A stretch of DNA of 64,000 bases from Terramyces sp. JEL0728 (taxonomy: Eukaryota; Chytridiomycota; Chytridiomycetes; Rhizophydiales; Terramycetaceae), in NCBI GenBank assembly GCA_027603945.1, contig JADIIU010000060.1:16393-80392 (forward strand), read 5' to 3'. The position numbers were made by a program, and so were the translations under genes. Shown here in pieces: positions 52,262-62,710 of the stretch; position 1 is the stretch's first letter, and every line of letters starts with the position of its first letter. The notes beneath the pieces were generated by a model. The model saw only the letters and a program-made list of their open reading frames with translations, did no database searches and had not been told where the DNA came from.

Positions 52262-53400
52262 ATGAGTGATAAGACGACACTCCAGAAACTAGCTATGAAC
52301 AGAGATAAAAACGACAGATCTGAAGATATGATCGCCAGTAATATAGATTCATTTGTACAGGGAGATGGTATTTGTTATTAATGCAAGAAAAGGAATCGAA
52401 AAATGTAAATACGGTACTATCAGCAATGGCAGGGAAATCCAATTTCGACTATCCTTCAAACGATTCGCTTGTTGCGCTTGCAGAGGATAAAGCGAATTAC
52501 AAAGTGCAGATAAAGGATCATCAGCGAAAAACCTCCTTTTTAAAGCACGACAAGCTTCCTATTCCAGTCATCAAAGCAACTACAATACCTACCAACAGAC
52601 CATTAAGCGGCTACGGACATGCAAAATTAGGTAGCAATCAGAAAATCGAGAGCACAAGCAACAACAACGTATCTAATAATAATTCACAGTCTAATTTGTT
52701 GGATAAATCTAGCAATATACTGGACAAACCAGGAAACCAAGTAAAATCGCCTACATCGGCCCCTAGTTCTCCCACCAAACCTGCAACTAGCCCTACAATC
52801 GCAAAACCGTCCAGTCCTATCCCGCCTGATGACAAACAGAAAAAGAAGCCTCAGGAATTAAAAACTTTAGGTATACTTCAATCTTACATAGACACTTCAC
52901 ATGCATTAACTGCACAAGAGCTGGAATATTGGGAAGAATCAAAAACAGCTGGGGTTGGGCCGGGATTATCTTCGCCGCTTCCTCCTACTGATGACAGGAA
53001 AATCGCGGATACAGTTAGCTACTACCACCAAGTAAAACTCTACTCTGTCAAAGTATTAAGCTGCTGCGAACAATTAAAAAATGTAAGACAAGATGGTAGA
53101 ATTACGTTGCTACAAGAATTTGTATCGCACTTTAGACTAGTCAGAGATTGCTTAAGAAAATTCATTGATTTAATGGCTGGATCCACCAGTATTTTAGATT
53201 TGAAACGAAACGGTGTCGACCTGTTGAAATATGAAATCTTGATGACAACTGAATTTTTACTGGGAAACGGCTCCAGTCCCAATGCAATTGAATTTAAACG
53301 GCTGGTAATTGAAACCTAACCCAAGTTTGAACAGTTAAATACTAATATCGACACTGTAATGCGCAAATATCAACCTGCAAGCAAAGTACCTTCTTTTTAA
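52262..53400 (+). CDS. Hypothetical protein with disordered middle and helical C-terminal domain
   Basis: Exons 52262-52367, 52388-53304 and 53326-53400; introns of 20 and 21 nt. 365 aa. The N-terminus is charged; residues about 110-190 are Asn/Ser/Pro-rich and low complexity (SPTSAPSSPTKPATSPT); the C-terminal about 150 residues are helical (TVSYYHQVKLYSVKVLSCCE, LLQEFVSHFRLVRDCLRKF). No family recognised. The start is 60 bp from the minus-strand frame at 51977-52201. Confidence 0.7.
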
Positions 53401-53408
53401 TATAGACC

Positions 53409-54972
53409 ATGATCAAACAGTGTCCTGGGTTTAAAGAAGAATCGTGCTATGACGGGCCATTCTTTATTGCCGATGAGGTTTCCTACATTGATATGCCGTT
53501 GGAACATTTGCCAGATGTCCACTACTACAGAAGACACTTCGTAAATCAAGGTATTTAGTGCATAACCAAGACCATTCTACATTCGTTGGACACCTGGAAA
53601 AATATGGCCCTGTGATAATTTCACTAAAAAAAGAAGACCCAGTGGACAAGACGTTTGAAAACAAGGATGGGTCGTATAGGGTAATATTTAGATCCAAAGA
53701 CCACCCAGAGCGAAGAGAACTATTGCCTGGCACCCATATTAAAAAATCGTTCCTTGGTAGAAAACATTCTACAAAACAAGTCCTACAGCTTTTGCATAAA
53801 GATATTAATTTATCAAAATTAAAGCAAGTAGAAAGGGACCACAATATCGAAGGCAGGATATTGAAGCTGGACGAGCTCAAAGTAATTCCTCTTTGATATA
53901 GTTTCGCGATAAATACAAGTTTGGTGTATTGCTGGTAAAGCCTGGTCAAACAACAGATAATGAATACTTTAGTAATGGTAATCTGCTCGTAATTTAGTTT
54001 CCGGGAGTCCAGCTTATGACAAATTCTTGACCTGTTTAGGAGACAAAGTAGAACTATTGAATTTCAAGGGATTTTCCGGTGGTTTGGACACCACTCACGG
54101 CCGTACTGGAAAATATTCCATCTACAATGTGTGGAAAGACTACGAAATTATGTACCACTGCTCCACATACTTACCTTATAGCGAGGATGACGCACAACAG
54201 ATTGAAAGAAAAAGACATTTAGGAAATGGTAACTTTTGCTAAATTAGATATTATTAATATTGTATATTTGGATGGAGATGTACAGTTTGACCCGAAAAGT
54301 ATAAAAACGCAATTTACCCACATATATATAATAGTGAAACATGAAATTGTAAATGTTAATGGCCAAAATGTCGATGGATATAGAGTAGCAATGACAACTA
54401 GCGTCGATGTCCCTAAATTCGGGCCGCCATTGCCAAATCCGCCTGTATTTGACTCGTACATTCGGTTAAACCAATTCCTTATGGCCAAATGTAAGTGTTT
54501 GCTAACTGTAGTAATTAACGGGGAAAATTCAGCCCTCAAAGCACCAAAGTTTTCCAAACCAAATGAAAGAGCCCACCATGCTCTGTTCGATGATATTGTG
54601 GAAGAGTTCCTACAACCGGCAAGAGTTCCAAGCAGCAAATCAGACAGGAAAAAGGTTGCAAAATCAATGATTCTTTCCCCAACTGATAAAGAATCGCCAA
54701 TTACTGCCCACAAGATATTCACACAAGGGCTAAAGCAACGGCAATCTTTCCACGGCAGTGCTCCTGAAGTAGCTACACCAGTAACAGCCCAGTCGCCATA
54801 CAATATGCAAAATTATCCTATGCCGCCAATTATGCAAAAACCACGATCTAAAGATTCTTTAAACTCTCTGACAAAGCAGGAACAAGTAATGGAAACAATG
54901 GCTGATTCAAGCCCATTAGATTTAAGAAATTCTCACTCTAAATCTGAACCTATGTTGACAAAAGGAAAATAG
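53409..54972 (+). CDS. Rap GTPase-activating protein (Rap1GAP/SPA-1 domain)
   Basis: Exons 53409-53550, 53571-53881, 53902-53977, 53998-54228, 54248-54490 and 54512-54972; introns of 20, 20, 20, 19 and 21 nt. 487 aa. Catalytic domain marks: [78 protein letters not shown] with the catalytic Asn, and [14 protein letters not shown]. The 21-nt fifth intron is stop-free and in frame; splicing gives FLMAKLINGEN, as in animal Rap1GAP, so I remove it. The Ser-rich tail is probably regulatory. Convergent with the next gene, 26 bp apart. Confidence 0.93.
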
Positions 54973-54998
54973 TTAAATAAATATGATTTTAGACTTTA

Positions 54999-57829
54999 TT
55001 AGTCGTGCCATTCAGCACCAGTTGTGAGCGCGATAAAGGCATACATATCGGCTTTCTTTTCGAGGATCTTTGAAATAGGTTGGCCAGCGCCGTGTCCCGC
55101 TTTGATATCTACGTAAAGCAATAATTACCAATACGGCCTAGGACAGTGTTTCCTTTTTTGTGCTGCATTTCAGCAATTAGCTTTAATGAATGCAACGGAA
55201 CTACACGGTCATCATGATCTCCAGTCAAAATCATAATCGGCGGGTTCTTTCCAGTAACATTGTGTAATGGTGAAATCTTTTTCAAAACTTCAAAATCTTC
55301 CTTGACATCTGGGTCTCCATAGTCTGACTTCCAAGCATAGCCAATTGTGAATTTGTGGAATCTGTATAAATCCATGACACCAACTTCAGCTACCCCACAT
55401 CCAAATAGTTCAGGGGCTTGGTTAATGCAAGCACCAATTAACAGTCCGCCATTGCTTCCGCCATTAATAGTGATCAAATTATGAGACGTATATTTTTCCT
55501 GGACCAAGAATTTCGCTGCGTATTGGAAATCATCAAAGACGTTTTGCTTATTCTTCAATCTGCCCTGATTGTGCCAGTTTAATCCAAACTCACCGCCACC
55601 TCTCAGGTTGGCAAAACAGTAGATTCCATTAAAGTGCTCTACATACGAGAGAATAGGCGGAGAGAACGTTGGCAAGATCGGAACACCAAACCCTCCATAG
55701 CCATACAAAACTGCTGGATTGGACGAGTTCAATTCCATGTTTTTCTTGTGGATAATGTACATTGGGATTGTTGTACCGTCTTTAGATGGATAAAAGACTT
55801 GGGTTGTTGTGAGTGATTCCAGATCCATTTTAACTTTCTGTTTGATTATCGATTGGGAAGCATTAAAATCGTATTTAAGAATTTCACCAGGAATAGTGAA
55901 GGATGTAATCTTGTAGAAAAAGCAGTCGTCCTTTTCTTTCCCAATGATTTCAGCAACCATCGCTCCGGTAGGCAATTCAATGTTCTTTACAAACTGGCCA
56001 TCAATGTCGAATAACTCCAACACATGTTGAACATTTTCTAGCCTTACAGTTACAAAGTGGTTGTTGATCAAATCAACTTGCTCCAATACGCTATCTTTTA
56101 CAGGGATAACGGTGGTAAATCCTTGTTCGGGTTTAGAAACATCATAGGAAACCATTTGCTTGTTTGGGGCATTGTGAGTGCTATGGAAATAGAAGACACT
56201 ATCCCTGTTACAAACAAATGTGTATTGGAATTCAAATTTGTCCACAATTGGGATTAATTTCAATTCTTCTGTTGGATTTGCACTAAATTAAGTTTGTTTT
56301 ACACATAGTTGTTGAATTCTTCCATAGTAGCGTAGAATACAACATTCTGCGGCTCCGCTATCGGTTAACAAACGGTTACTTCCAGGCATGTCTTCAATGA
56401 CTATATATTTCCCATCTTTGGTTTGATGGGCATTGGAAAAGTTTGTGTTGATAGAAGATTGGAATATCTTGACATCCTTATCTTGGGGTTCATTTAATCT
56501 GTGGAAATACACTGCCGACCCCAAATTAAGGTCAGTTTCGGTTCCAGCTTTAGATTTATCAACAGCTGGCTTTGGATATTTGATGTACATAAACCCACTC
56601 TCATCAATTAGCCAATTAATTGAAGTGAACTTTGCCCTAGCATTACCATCAATTACCACTCCAATGGTTCTCCAATTTTTGCATTTGTCACTGTATCCAG
56701 TACATGAAGAGATACCCAATCAGAACCTGATTCTGATAATGCATACCCAAAATACCTACCGGATTTTGAAAAATCATAAGTTGATAAGGAAACAGTGCCA
56801 TCACTAGATAGTGTATTTGGATCAAAGAATATTTCTCCCTTTTCTCCCAATATCTTTGTTCGGTAAATGACAGACTGCCCTTGTAATCCGGCATTATAAA
56901 AGTAATAATAAAAATCTCCATGTTTTTGATAGGAAGAATACTTTTCATAGTCGGCAGTTTCCTTTAACTTTGCAGTAATCTTGTCTACAGGATAGTTGGA
57001 CAAGAATTTACGAGTAAGTGCAGCCTGTTCACGAACGAATTTTTCAGTTTCAGGCGAATCTGGATCTTCTAGCCAACGATACGAATCAGAAACAAGATAT
57101 CCGTGTAAATCTTCTGTTAAATCCTGTCTCCTTGCTTCAGGATATACAATTGGATACTTTGCTTTCAATGAGGTCAGTGGTTTCAGTAAGCTGTAAATTT
57201 GCGAATCATTGATATCAAGAGTTTCTCCGACTGCAATTTTCAAATCAGACAATGGAATATGGACCGAATCAAATCGAACAAGTTTCTTTTCGTCAATTTG
57301 AAGATCTTCCAATTTTGGTTCTTCAGATGAAGGGGAAGCTGATAAATCTCCGTTTGAAATTGCAGAATAATTGGACTGGATGTAAACTGAGACACCGACA
57401 TCTACCGGTTCATCTTCAAAATGAGGAATAAATCCTTTTGATCCGTAATACACTAATTTTTCATTGATTAAATGTTTTTGAATCGCCTCTCCGTAATCTG
57501 ACTGATATTTAAGGTGAAGAATATAATTTGATACAGGGATTTCCTTTTCAAATTCAATTTTTGCAACACCTCCAGCATTTGTGATTGAAACTGCTTCCTG
57601 AAAATCCCGGTTGGTTACAGGATCCTTTGCCCAGTTTAGAGGCTGGAAAGCAACTACAGAGCAGTCAAAAATTGACAAGTGATTTGCAGCTAAACTGATA
57701 CTTTTTGTTGGCTTGGATAAAGAAAAGCTTGTTAGTGTGAATCTACCTGATTGACAACTGGCCCGCGAATTTAGTCTTGCCAAATCCCACGGTAAGCTGA
57801 TATTTAGTCGCCTTTATCATTTTAATCAT
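54999..57829 (-). CDS. M1-aminopeptidase-type N-domain fused to prolyl oligopeptidase (S9A)
   Basis: Exons 57747-57829, 56657-57727, 56380-56636, 56303-56357, 55129-56282 and 54999-55108; introns of 19, 20, 22, 20 and 20 nt. 909 aa against about 710 for ordinary prolyl oligopeptidase. Residues 1 to about 130 match the beta-rich N-domain of M1 aminopeptidases (YQLTVGFGKTKFAGQLSISF, SISLAANHLSI, a short EIPVSNYILHLKY). After a linker, the S9A propeller starts at YPIVYPEARRQD and RWLEDPDSPETEKF. Catalytic triad: Ser in GGSNGGLLIG, Asp in GDHDDRVVP, His in IKAGHGAG, the last joined over the final intron. M1 catalytic HExxH is absent. The domains are joined inside one uninterrupted exon. Confidence 0.9.
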
Positions 57830-57974
57830 TGTAAAGTCAAAACGGCCAGCGGTTTTTATACTTTTTCAAAACCGCGTGACAAGTCCTTTGATCTGATTCG
57901 AAGCCAAAGCGGAATCATATATTTTCGTTTGCAGACGATTGGGAGGTGAGCGCCTTTAGAAAGGAAATTTCAAG

Positions 57975-58151
57975 ATGGTGGAGATTCTAGAAGGAAATCC
58001 ATCTCGTTTGGATTGCATAAGAACAAGGAATTTTCATGAATCAGTAAATTCCTTGCCGAAATATATTGGCTCAACATGGACTCTGCATGGAAAACTTGGT
58101 AATTCCCATATACAAATGGAAATAATGGTACCGTCTAATTTACCTTTTTGA
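57975..58151 (+). CDS. 58-codon ORF upstream of VPS53, uncertain
   Basis: ATG-initiated frame starting MVEILEGNPSRLDCIRTRNF and ending before the VPS53 start by about 90 bp. It could be a very small gene, an upstream ORF in the VPS53 leader, or chance. No family recognised. Confidence 0.25.
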   Translation: MVEILEGNPSRLDCIRTRNFHESVNSLPKYIGSTWTLHGKLGNSHIQMEIMVPSNLPF

Positions 58152-58240
58152 ATAAGTGCTTGGATTTGCTTGCAGTCTGTTGCTGATCGGATCGCTGTAT
58201 AGATAATTTTACCTGTCTCAATTTTTTAAACTTTTTGGAA

Positions 58241-60651
58241 ATGAACATTAAAATCCCACCAACCCCGACATTAAACACACCATCAGCAATAGCTCTGTTT
58301 ACCCCATTGGAAAATTCCGAATCGCCAACATCGATATTTGAGCAGAAATCACACGAGGAAATCACAATATCTTCCGAATTGAAGCAGCGCATTTCTTCTG
58401 TTTTAGCGACCGAAAGCCAGGATTTTCAAATTATTCCTACTTTAAATGAATTATTTCCAAATGAAGAATCACTAGAAAAGGCAGATGAAATCCTGGAAAA
58501 GACTAGAGGCAGTATAAAGAGGCTGGATTCTGCTCTTCACAATTTGATTCAGCAACACTCAAAGGAGAAAAATACAAAAATAATAAAGAGAATACAAACA
58601 GATATCAACGTATCTCAAGTCTAATTTAGGAATTAGTAAAGCGAACAGAGGAGATTAAAAAGAAATCAAGAGTCTGCGAGAGTGTGATTGTAGAAATTAC
58701 GCGTGATATAAAAGCGTTGGATGAAACGAAAAAGAATCTTGGGGTATCAACAAGGATATTAAAACGCATCTACTACGCTGTTAATGCGCTTGAACAATTG
58801 AAGCAGTTTGCAACAAACAAGCAATATGACCGCGTTGCAGAACTCATGGCGGTAATGCAGCACTAATCCAGGTAACCTTAAAGTTGATGGAACCATTAAA
58901 ACCAATGAAAGATGTTGCTCAAATAGTAGCGCTTTGTGAACGTTCAAAAGCATTTCAACAAGAAACCAGAAAGGCAATATTTACCGAATTTGAACAGGTA
59001 TTTGCTTCTGGATTGTTTTCAAACTCTGCACAGTTACTATTTGATTCGTGTTTAGTTTTGGAAACTCTGGAAGATGATGCAAAGTAACTGCTTTTAACGT
59101 TAGAGGAGGATTAATCAAATGGTATACAGATTTGCAATTGGCTGATTACAGAAATTTATTCAAAAAAAATCCAGAATTAGCAGGATTGTCAGATGTGTCA
59201 AGACGGTATTCATGGCTGAAGAGGTTCTTGAAAACGTTTGACGAACAGCATGCTCAACTTTTCCCAGAGCCCTGGAAAGTTGATGACGCAGTAACTCTAC
59301 AATTCTGTTTAGAAACAAAGAAGGATTTAGCTGCAATAATGACAAAATCTGAGCATGATAGCACTTTTGATACTATGGCCATGCTGCAGGCGATTCATAC
59401 TACTGTTGACTTTGAAGGAAAGCTGGATATGCGATTTTGCAAGCATCAAGAAGTTCACAAATACGCACATGTACTTACAAGTTCTTTTGATTCATTCTTG
59501 TGGCATTACATTGATATGGAAGATCACAACTTGTCTGAAAAGTTTGAACCACTAAAGCTAGCGCTAGGTGAAATGGAAGAAGGAATTTATTCATCCAGTG
59601 TAGATTTGTTCCTATCCTATAGACAAACATTTGGAACTTGTGCCAAATTGTCAATCAAGAAACCATTTTTCGATTTGTGCAAAATGTATCAGAAATGGCT
59701 CAACAAATATAAAGACTGCCTTTGTGCAAAACTGCCAAAGGACGATAGAAAATTACTTTCTGAAGACGAGTTGGTCAATCTTTGTGCGATAATTAATACA
59801 TCTGACTATTGTACCGCTACTACTACCCAAGTAATTTCAATATAACGCTAGCTCGAGGAGAAATTGATCGAAACGATAGATACCGATTTCAAAACGCTGG
59901 TTAGTTTTGCAACAGAAAGCGAGGCTTTTGCAACGTACAATACAGCTAATCTAGAACTACTGCAACTGCTTTACTGGTCTTGGTAAAGACGGTTGAAAAT
60001 TATTTTGGAAATGCCCTGAATATATTGTCTAAAAAGAATTGGTCGGCATTATCATCAGTTGGCGATCAATCTGAACATGTTACGCTAATAGCACAAGTAC
60101 TATCACAAAACATTCCAATAATTCGAAGATCGCTGACAAACCAAAAGCATTTCCGTTCATTCTGCGACAAATTTGTAGAAACTTTTCTCAATTCCATCCA
60201 AACTACGATTTTAACTAGATGTAGACCAATGTCTGAAGTTGGAGCTGAGCAAATGTTGCTTGATACTCACTCGATAAACAGTATTCTTGTTGCAATGACT
60301 ATGCTTGGAATCGAAGAAAAGACTCAACCACCAGCATCGTTCACCAAAATCCTTGCTCGGGGAATAGCAAGAATCGATAACCTTCTCAAAGTAGCACTAC
60401 GGCCAATTGATCCCCCAGAAGCTATTGTCGAGACATACTTTTTACTCTTTACCGACCCAAATGTCAATGAACTGCAGAAAATATTGGAGCTCAAGGTAAT
60501 TTGCAATTTATGCTAGGGTCTTAAACGCACCGATATGAATACTATATTGGACTTTTTTGTTCAGAAAGCACCTCCAAGTGCCAAGATCAAACTTGAACCC
60601 GAGCAGCCATCTAAATTCAGGTTGAATTTCAGCAATTTCATTAATAAATAA
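58241..60651 (+). CDS. VPS53: VPS53, subunit of the GARP/EARP tethering complexes
   Basis: Exons 58241-58609, 58630-58851, 58872-59083, 59104-59830, 59852-59934, 59955-60495 and 60517-60651; introns of 20, 20, 20, 21, 20 and 21 nt. 762 aa. Tethers endosome-derived vesicles at the Golgi. Family stretches: DIKALDETKKNLGVSTRILK, RIYYAVNALEQLKQF, ADYRNLF...RYSWLKRF, LFPEPWKVDD, LCAIINTSDYCTATTTQLEE and LELKGLKRTDMNTILDF. Long coiled-coil near the start. AATAAA and the TAA stop overlap. All splice junctions were fixed by matching the conserved sequence. Confidence 0.93.
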
Positions 60652-60706
60652 CTTGACGGTAAACTTATCCTTGGGTTCTCAGTAGTTGAAGCAAGTCTAT
60701 GTTTAT

Positions 60707-61441
60707 TTAGAATGGAGGTGTGATTTCACTTGGTGCTTGTTTTACAGGTGGATTGGGATACTGTTGTGGATACGCAGCGTCAGGATAATCTCCAGAACTA
60801 AATGTTGCATTAGAGGCATAAGTAGTGGTAGGGTAGCCAGCAGATTGTTGATAGCTGGGGTAAGTATTGTCCATAGCAACCCTTGGCTGTTCACCGCCTG
60901 GCTGGTAAGTGGATGGATAAGCTGGGCCAGCAGCGTAATTAGAAGGTAAATCAACAGGTCCTGAAAAAGCAGGTTCGACATACTTTTTCTTGAAGAACGG
61001 GAGAGTTGTTTTTCTTCTTGGGATAGTATTTGCTGGATCAAGGGATAATTTCGCATTGAATTTGTTGTCGTCTCTTCGTTTGTAGAGATAAGTTCCGACA
61101 ATAATTAATACGACGACGACGACAAATCCACCTCCAATCACTGAAGCAATAATTGCAGTGTTTGGTGAGCTGCTGTTGTCAGAAGTTGCGGTTGGAGATG
61201 CTGTTGCAAAAGTTGTAGTTGTCACACCAGTTGTGGTTTGGGACAGAGTTGTAGCCGGGGCTAAAGTAGTTGTAGGGGCTAGAGTCGTTGGGGCTGCCGT
61301 TGTTTGGACAGTTGTTGGTGCTGGTGTAGGCGCATTGGATGCTGCTGCTGTTGCTGATGATGGACAATTAATTTTAAAGAGACGACATGAAATGTCCTGT
61401 GCAGCTGCTCCTAGAATCAAGAAAGCTAAATTCAGTTTCAT
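60707..61441 (-). CDS. Mucin-like single-pass surface protein 1
   Basis: Single exon, 244 aa. Signal MKLNLAFLILGAAAQ, a short segment with two Cys, a Thr/Ala/Pro-rich stalk (residues about 32-90, TTTLAPATTLSQTTTGVTTT) likely O-glycosylated, one membrane helix (IIASVIGGGFVVVVVLIIVG), then a cytosolic tail with KRRDDNKFNAKLSLDP and Tyr/Pro-rich repeats. The shape resembles fungal wall-stress sensors or adhesins. The juxtamembrane AKLSL...RRKTTL motif recurs in the gene at 62711-64000. The stop overlaps AATAAA. Confidence 0.8.
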   Translation of the reverse strand: MKLNLAFLILGAAAQDISCRLFKINCPSSATAAASNAPTPAPTTVQTTAAPTTLAPTTTLAPATTLSQTTTGVTTTTFATASPTATSDNSSSPNTAIIASVIGGGFVVVVVLIIVGTYLYKRRDDNKFNAKLSLDPANTIPRRKTTLPFFKKKYVEPAFSGPVDLPSNYAAGPAYPSTYQPGGEQPRVAMDNTYPSYQQSAGYPTTTYASNATFSSGDYPDAAYPQQYPNPPVKQAPSEITPPF

Positions 61442-61690
61442 TAATAATTTGATTTTTTCTTGTCTTTGGTCCCCTTTAAATGCGATTTGACTCCCGAATT
61501 ACATCAAGGGACTCAGCCGCATGGCGAATGGTCTTTTAGTTACCCTATGAAGAGTATGCTCCAACGACAAGTGATTGGTAGATCAAGTTATTTACTCAAT
61601 TTCAGCAGCTTCAACGGCCCTTGAAATGTTCTCATTTGTGCACTGGTTTGACGCGGAAAACACAGAAAACTAGAAATACTCTATATTTTA

Positions 61691-62380
61691 TTACTTTTTT
61701 AGTAACGTTGGAGGAGTAAATGTGTCCTGCGGTTTGGTTGAAAGTAGCTCTGGTACTTTATATACTTTTGGCGGGGCAGTAGGCACAGGCTCCCAAGGTT
61801 TATCCTCCCTATATTTCGCACCAACCTGGCTTTGGTACTCGTTTACGATAGTGCTATTAACTTTGGTTTGAAATCCAACATCACTTTGGCTTTTTCTATC
61901 CAAAGGATCTTCTAATTCATTGTAATTTTTGAAATTATTAGTATATGGAAGATTGGTGCTAATGGTATTGTATCCTTGTGTTTGGGCCGGTCTAGGATAA
62001 GTTGTTGCATCAATAGTTGGGTCGAACAGCGCAATATCTACTTTTGATGGATATCCATAGGCTGCTGGCGGTGTTGGTGGGTTAAAAGCATTTTGCGGAG
62101 TATAAGTTGGAGTAGCTGGTTGCGAATATGTTGGGGTAACTGGTCGAGAGGAACCTTGCTGAGAATGATTGTTTGGCTCCATTTGAATAGTCGTACTAAC
62201 ATTCGATTCGCTGTGCTTTGGTTGCCAATGGGTGATTCTCCTCTTCATTTTATGATAAGAATCTTCTCTGGCCATATTTTCTTCCTTTTCTGGGAGATAG
62301 AATGATAACAGCAGTCCTCCAAATAACAGCACAAACACTGCAACTCCAATAATAGGCCCGACCGTTGCAAAATCAACCAT
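61691..62380 (-). CDS. Single-pass membrane protein with proline-rich cytosolic tail
   Basis: Single exon, 229 aa. One N-terminal hydrophobic segment (VGPIIGVAVFVLLFGGLLLS), then a basic cluster (HKMKRRI) and a Pro/Ser/Thr/Tyr-rich tail (PTYSQPATPTYTPQ, PTAPPKVYKVP). No ectodomain precedes the helix unless an upstream exon was missed. Lies between two genes of similar layout on the same strand; possible signalling partner, which is inference. Confidence 0.65.
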   Translation of the reverse strand: MVDFATVGPIIGVAVFVLLFGGLLLSFYLPEKEENMAREDSYHKMKRRITHWQPKHSESNVSTTIQMEPNNHSQQGSSRPVTPTYSQPATPTYTPQNAFNPPTPPAAYGYPSKVDIALFDPTIDATTYPRPAQTQGYNTISTNLPYTNNFKNYNELEDPLDRKSQSDVGFQTKVNSTIVNEYQSQVGAKYREDKPWEPVPTAPPKVYKVPELLSTKPQDTFTPPTLLKK

Positions 62381-62710
62381 TGATTGTCCAACTTTTCATC
62401 TGCTTTTAAAGTGCCTCTGGCCAGCGCCGCAGCGAGAGTTGAAACAGCAATCTCAAAACTTGAAGGCAAAGCGTGGGCTACATGAATAATACTAACCAAA
62501 TAAGTAATTTCGAATCGGCCTGTGAGCTTTGTTTATATTCTAATTGCTCGGTTGAGATTTGCGTTTCTCGGCTGTTTCCTTTTGCGTAATTCGGCACGGT
62601 ACAAAACGTGTTCAACCAATGACTCAAAATACTTTATTGTTAAATAACACACTGCAATACAGCCACTACATAGCTGCTGAAGCTACCACCACTAGCACTA
62701 CTATTTGGAA
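62381..62710. other. Intergenic, nothing recognised
   Basis: Short plus-strand frames here have no motif support. It separates two minus-strand membrane-protein genes. Confidence 0.45.
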
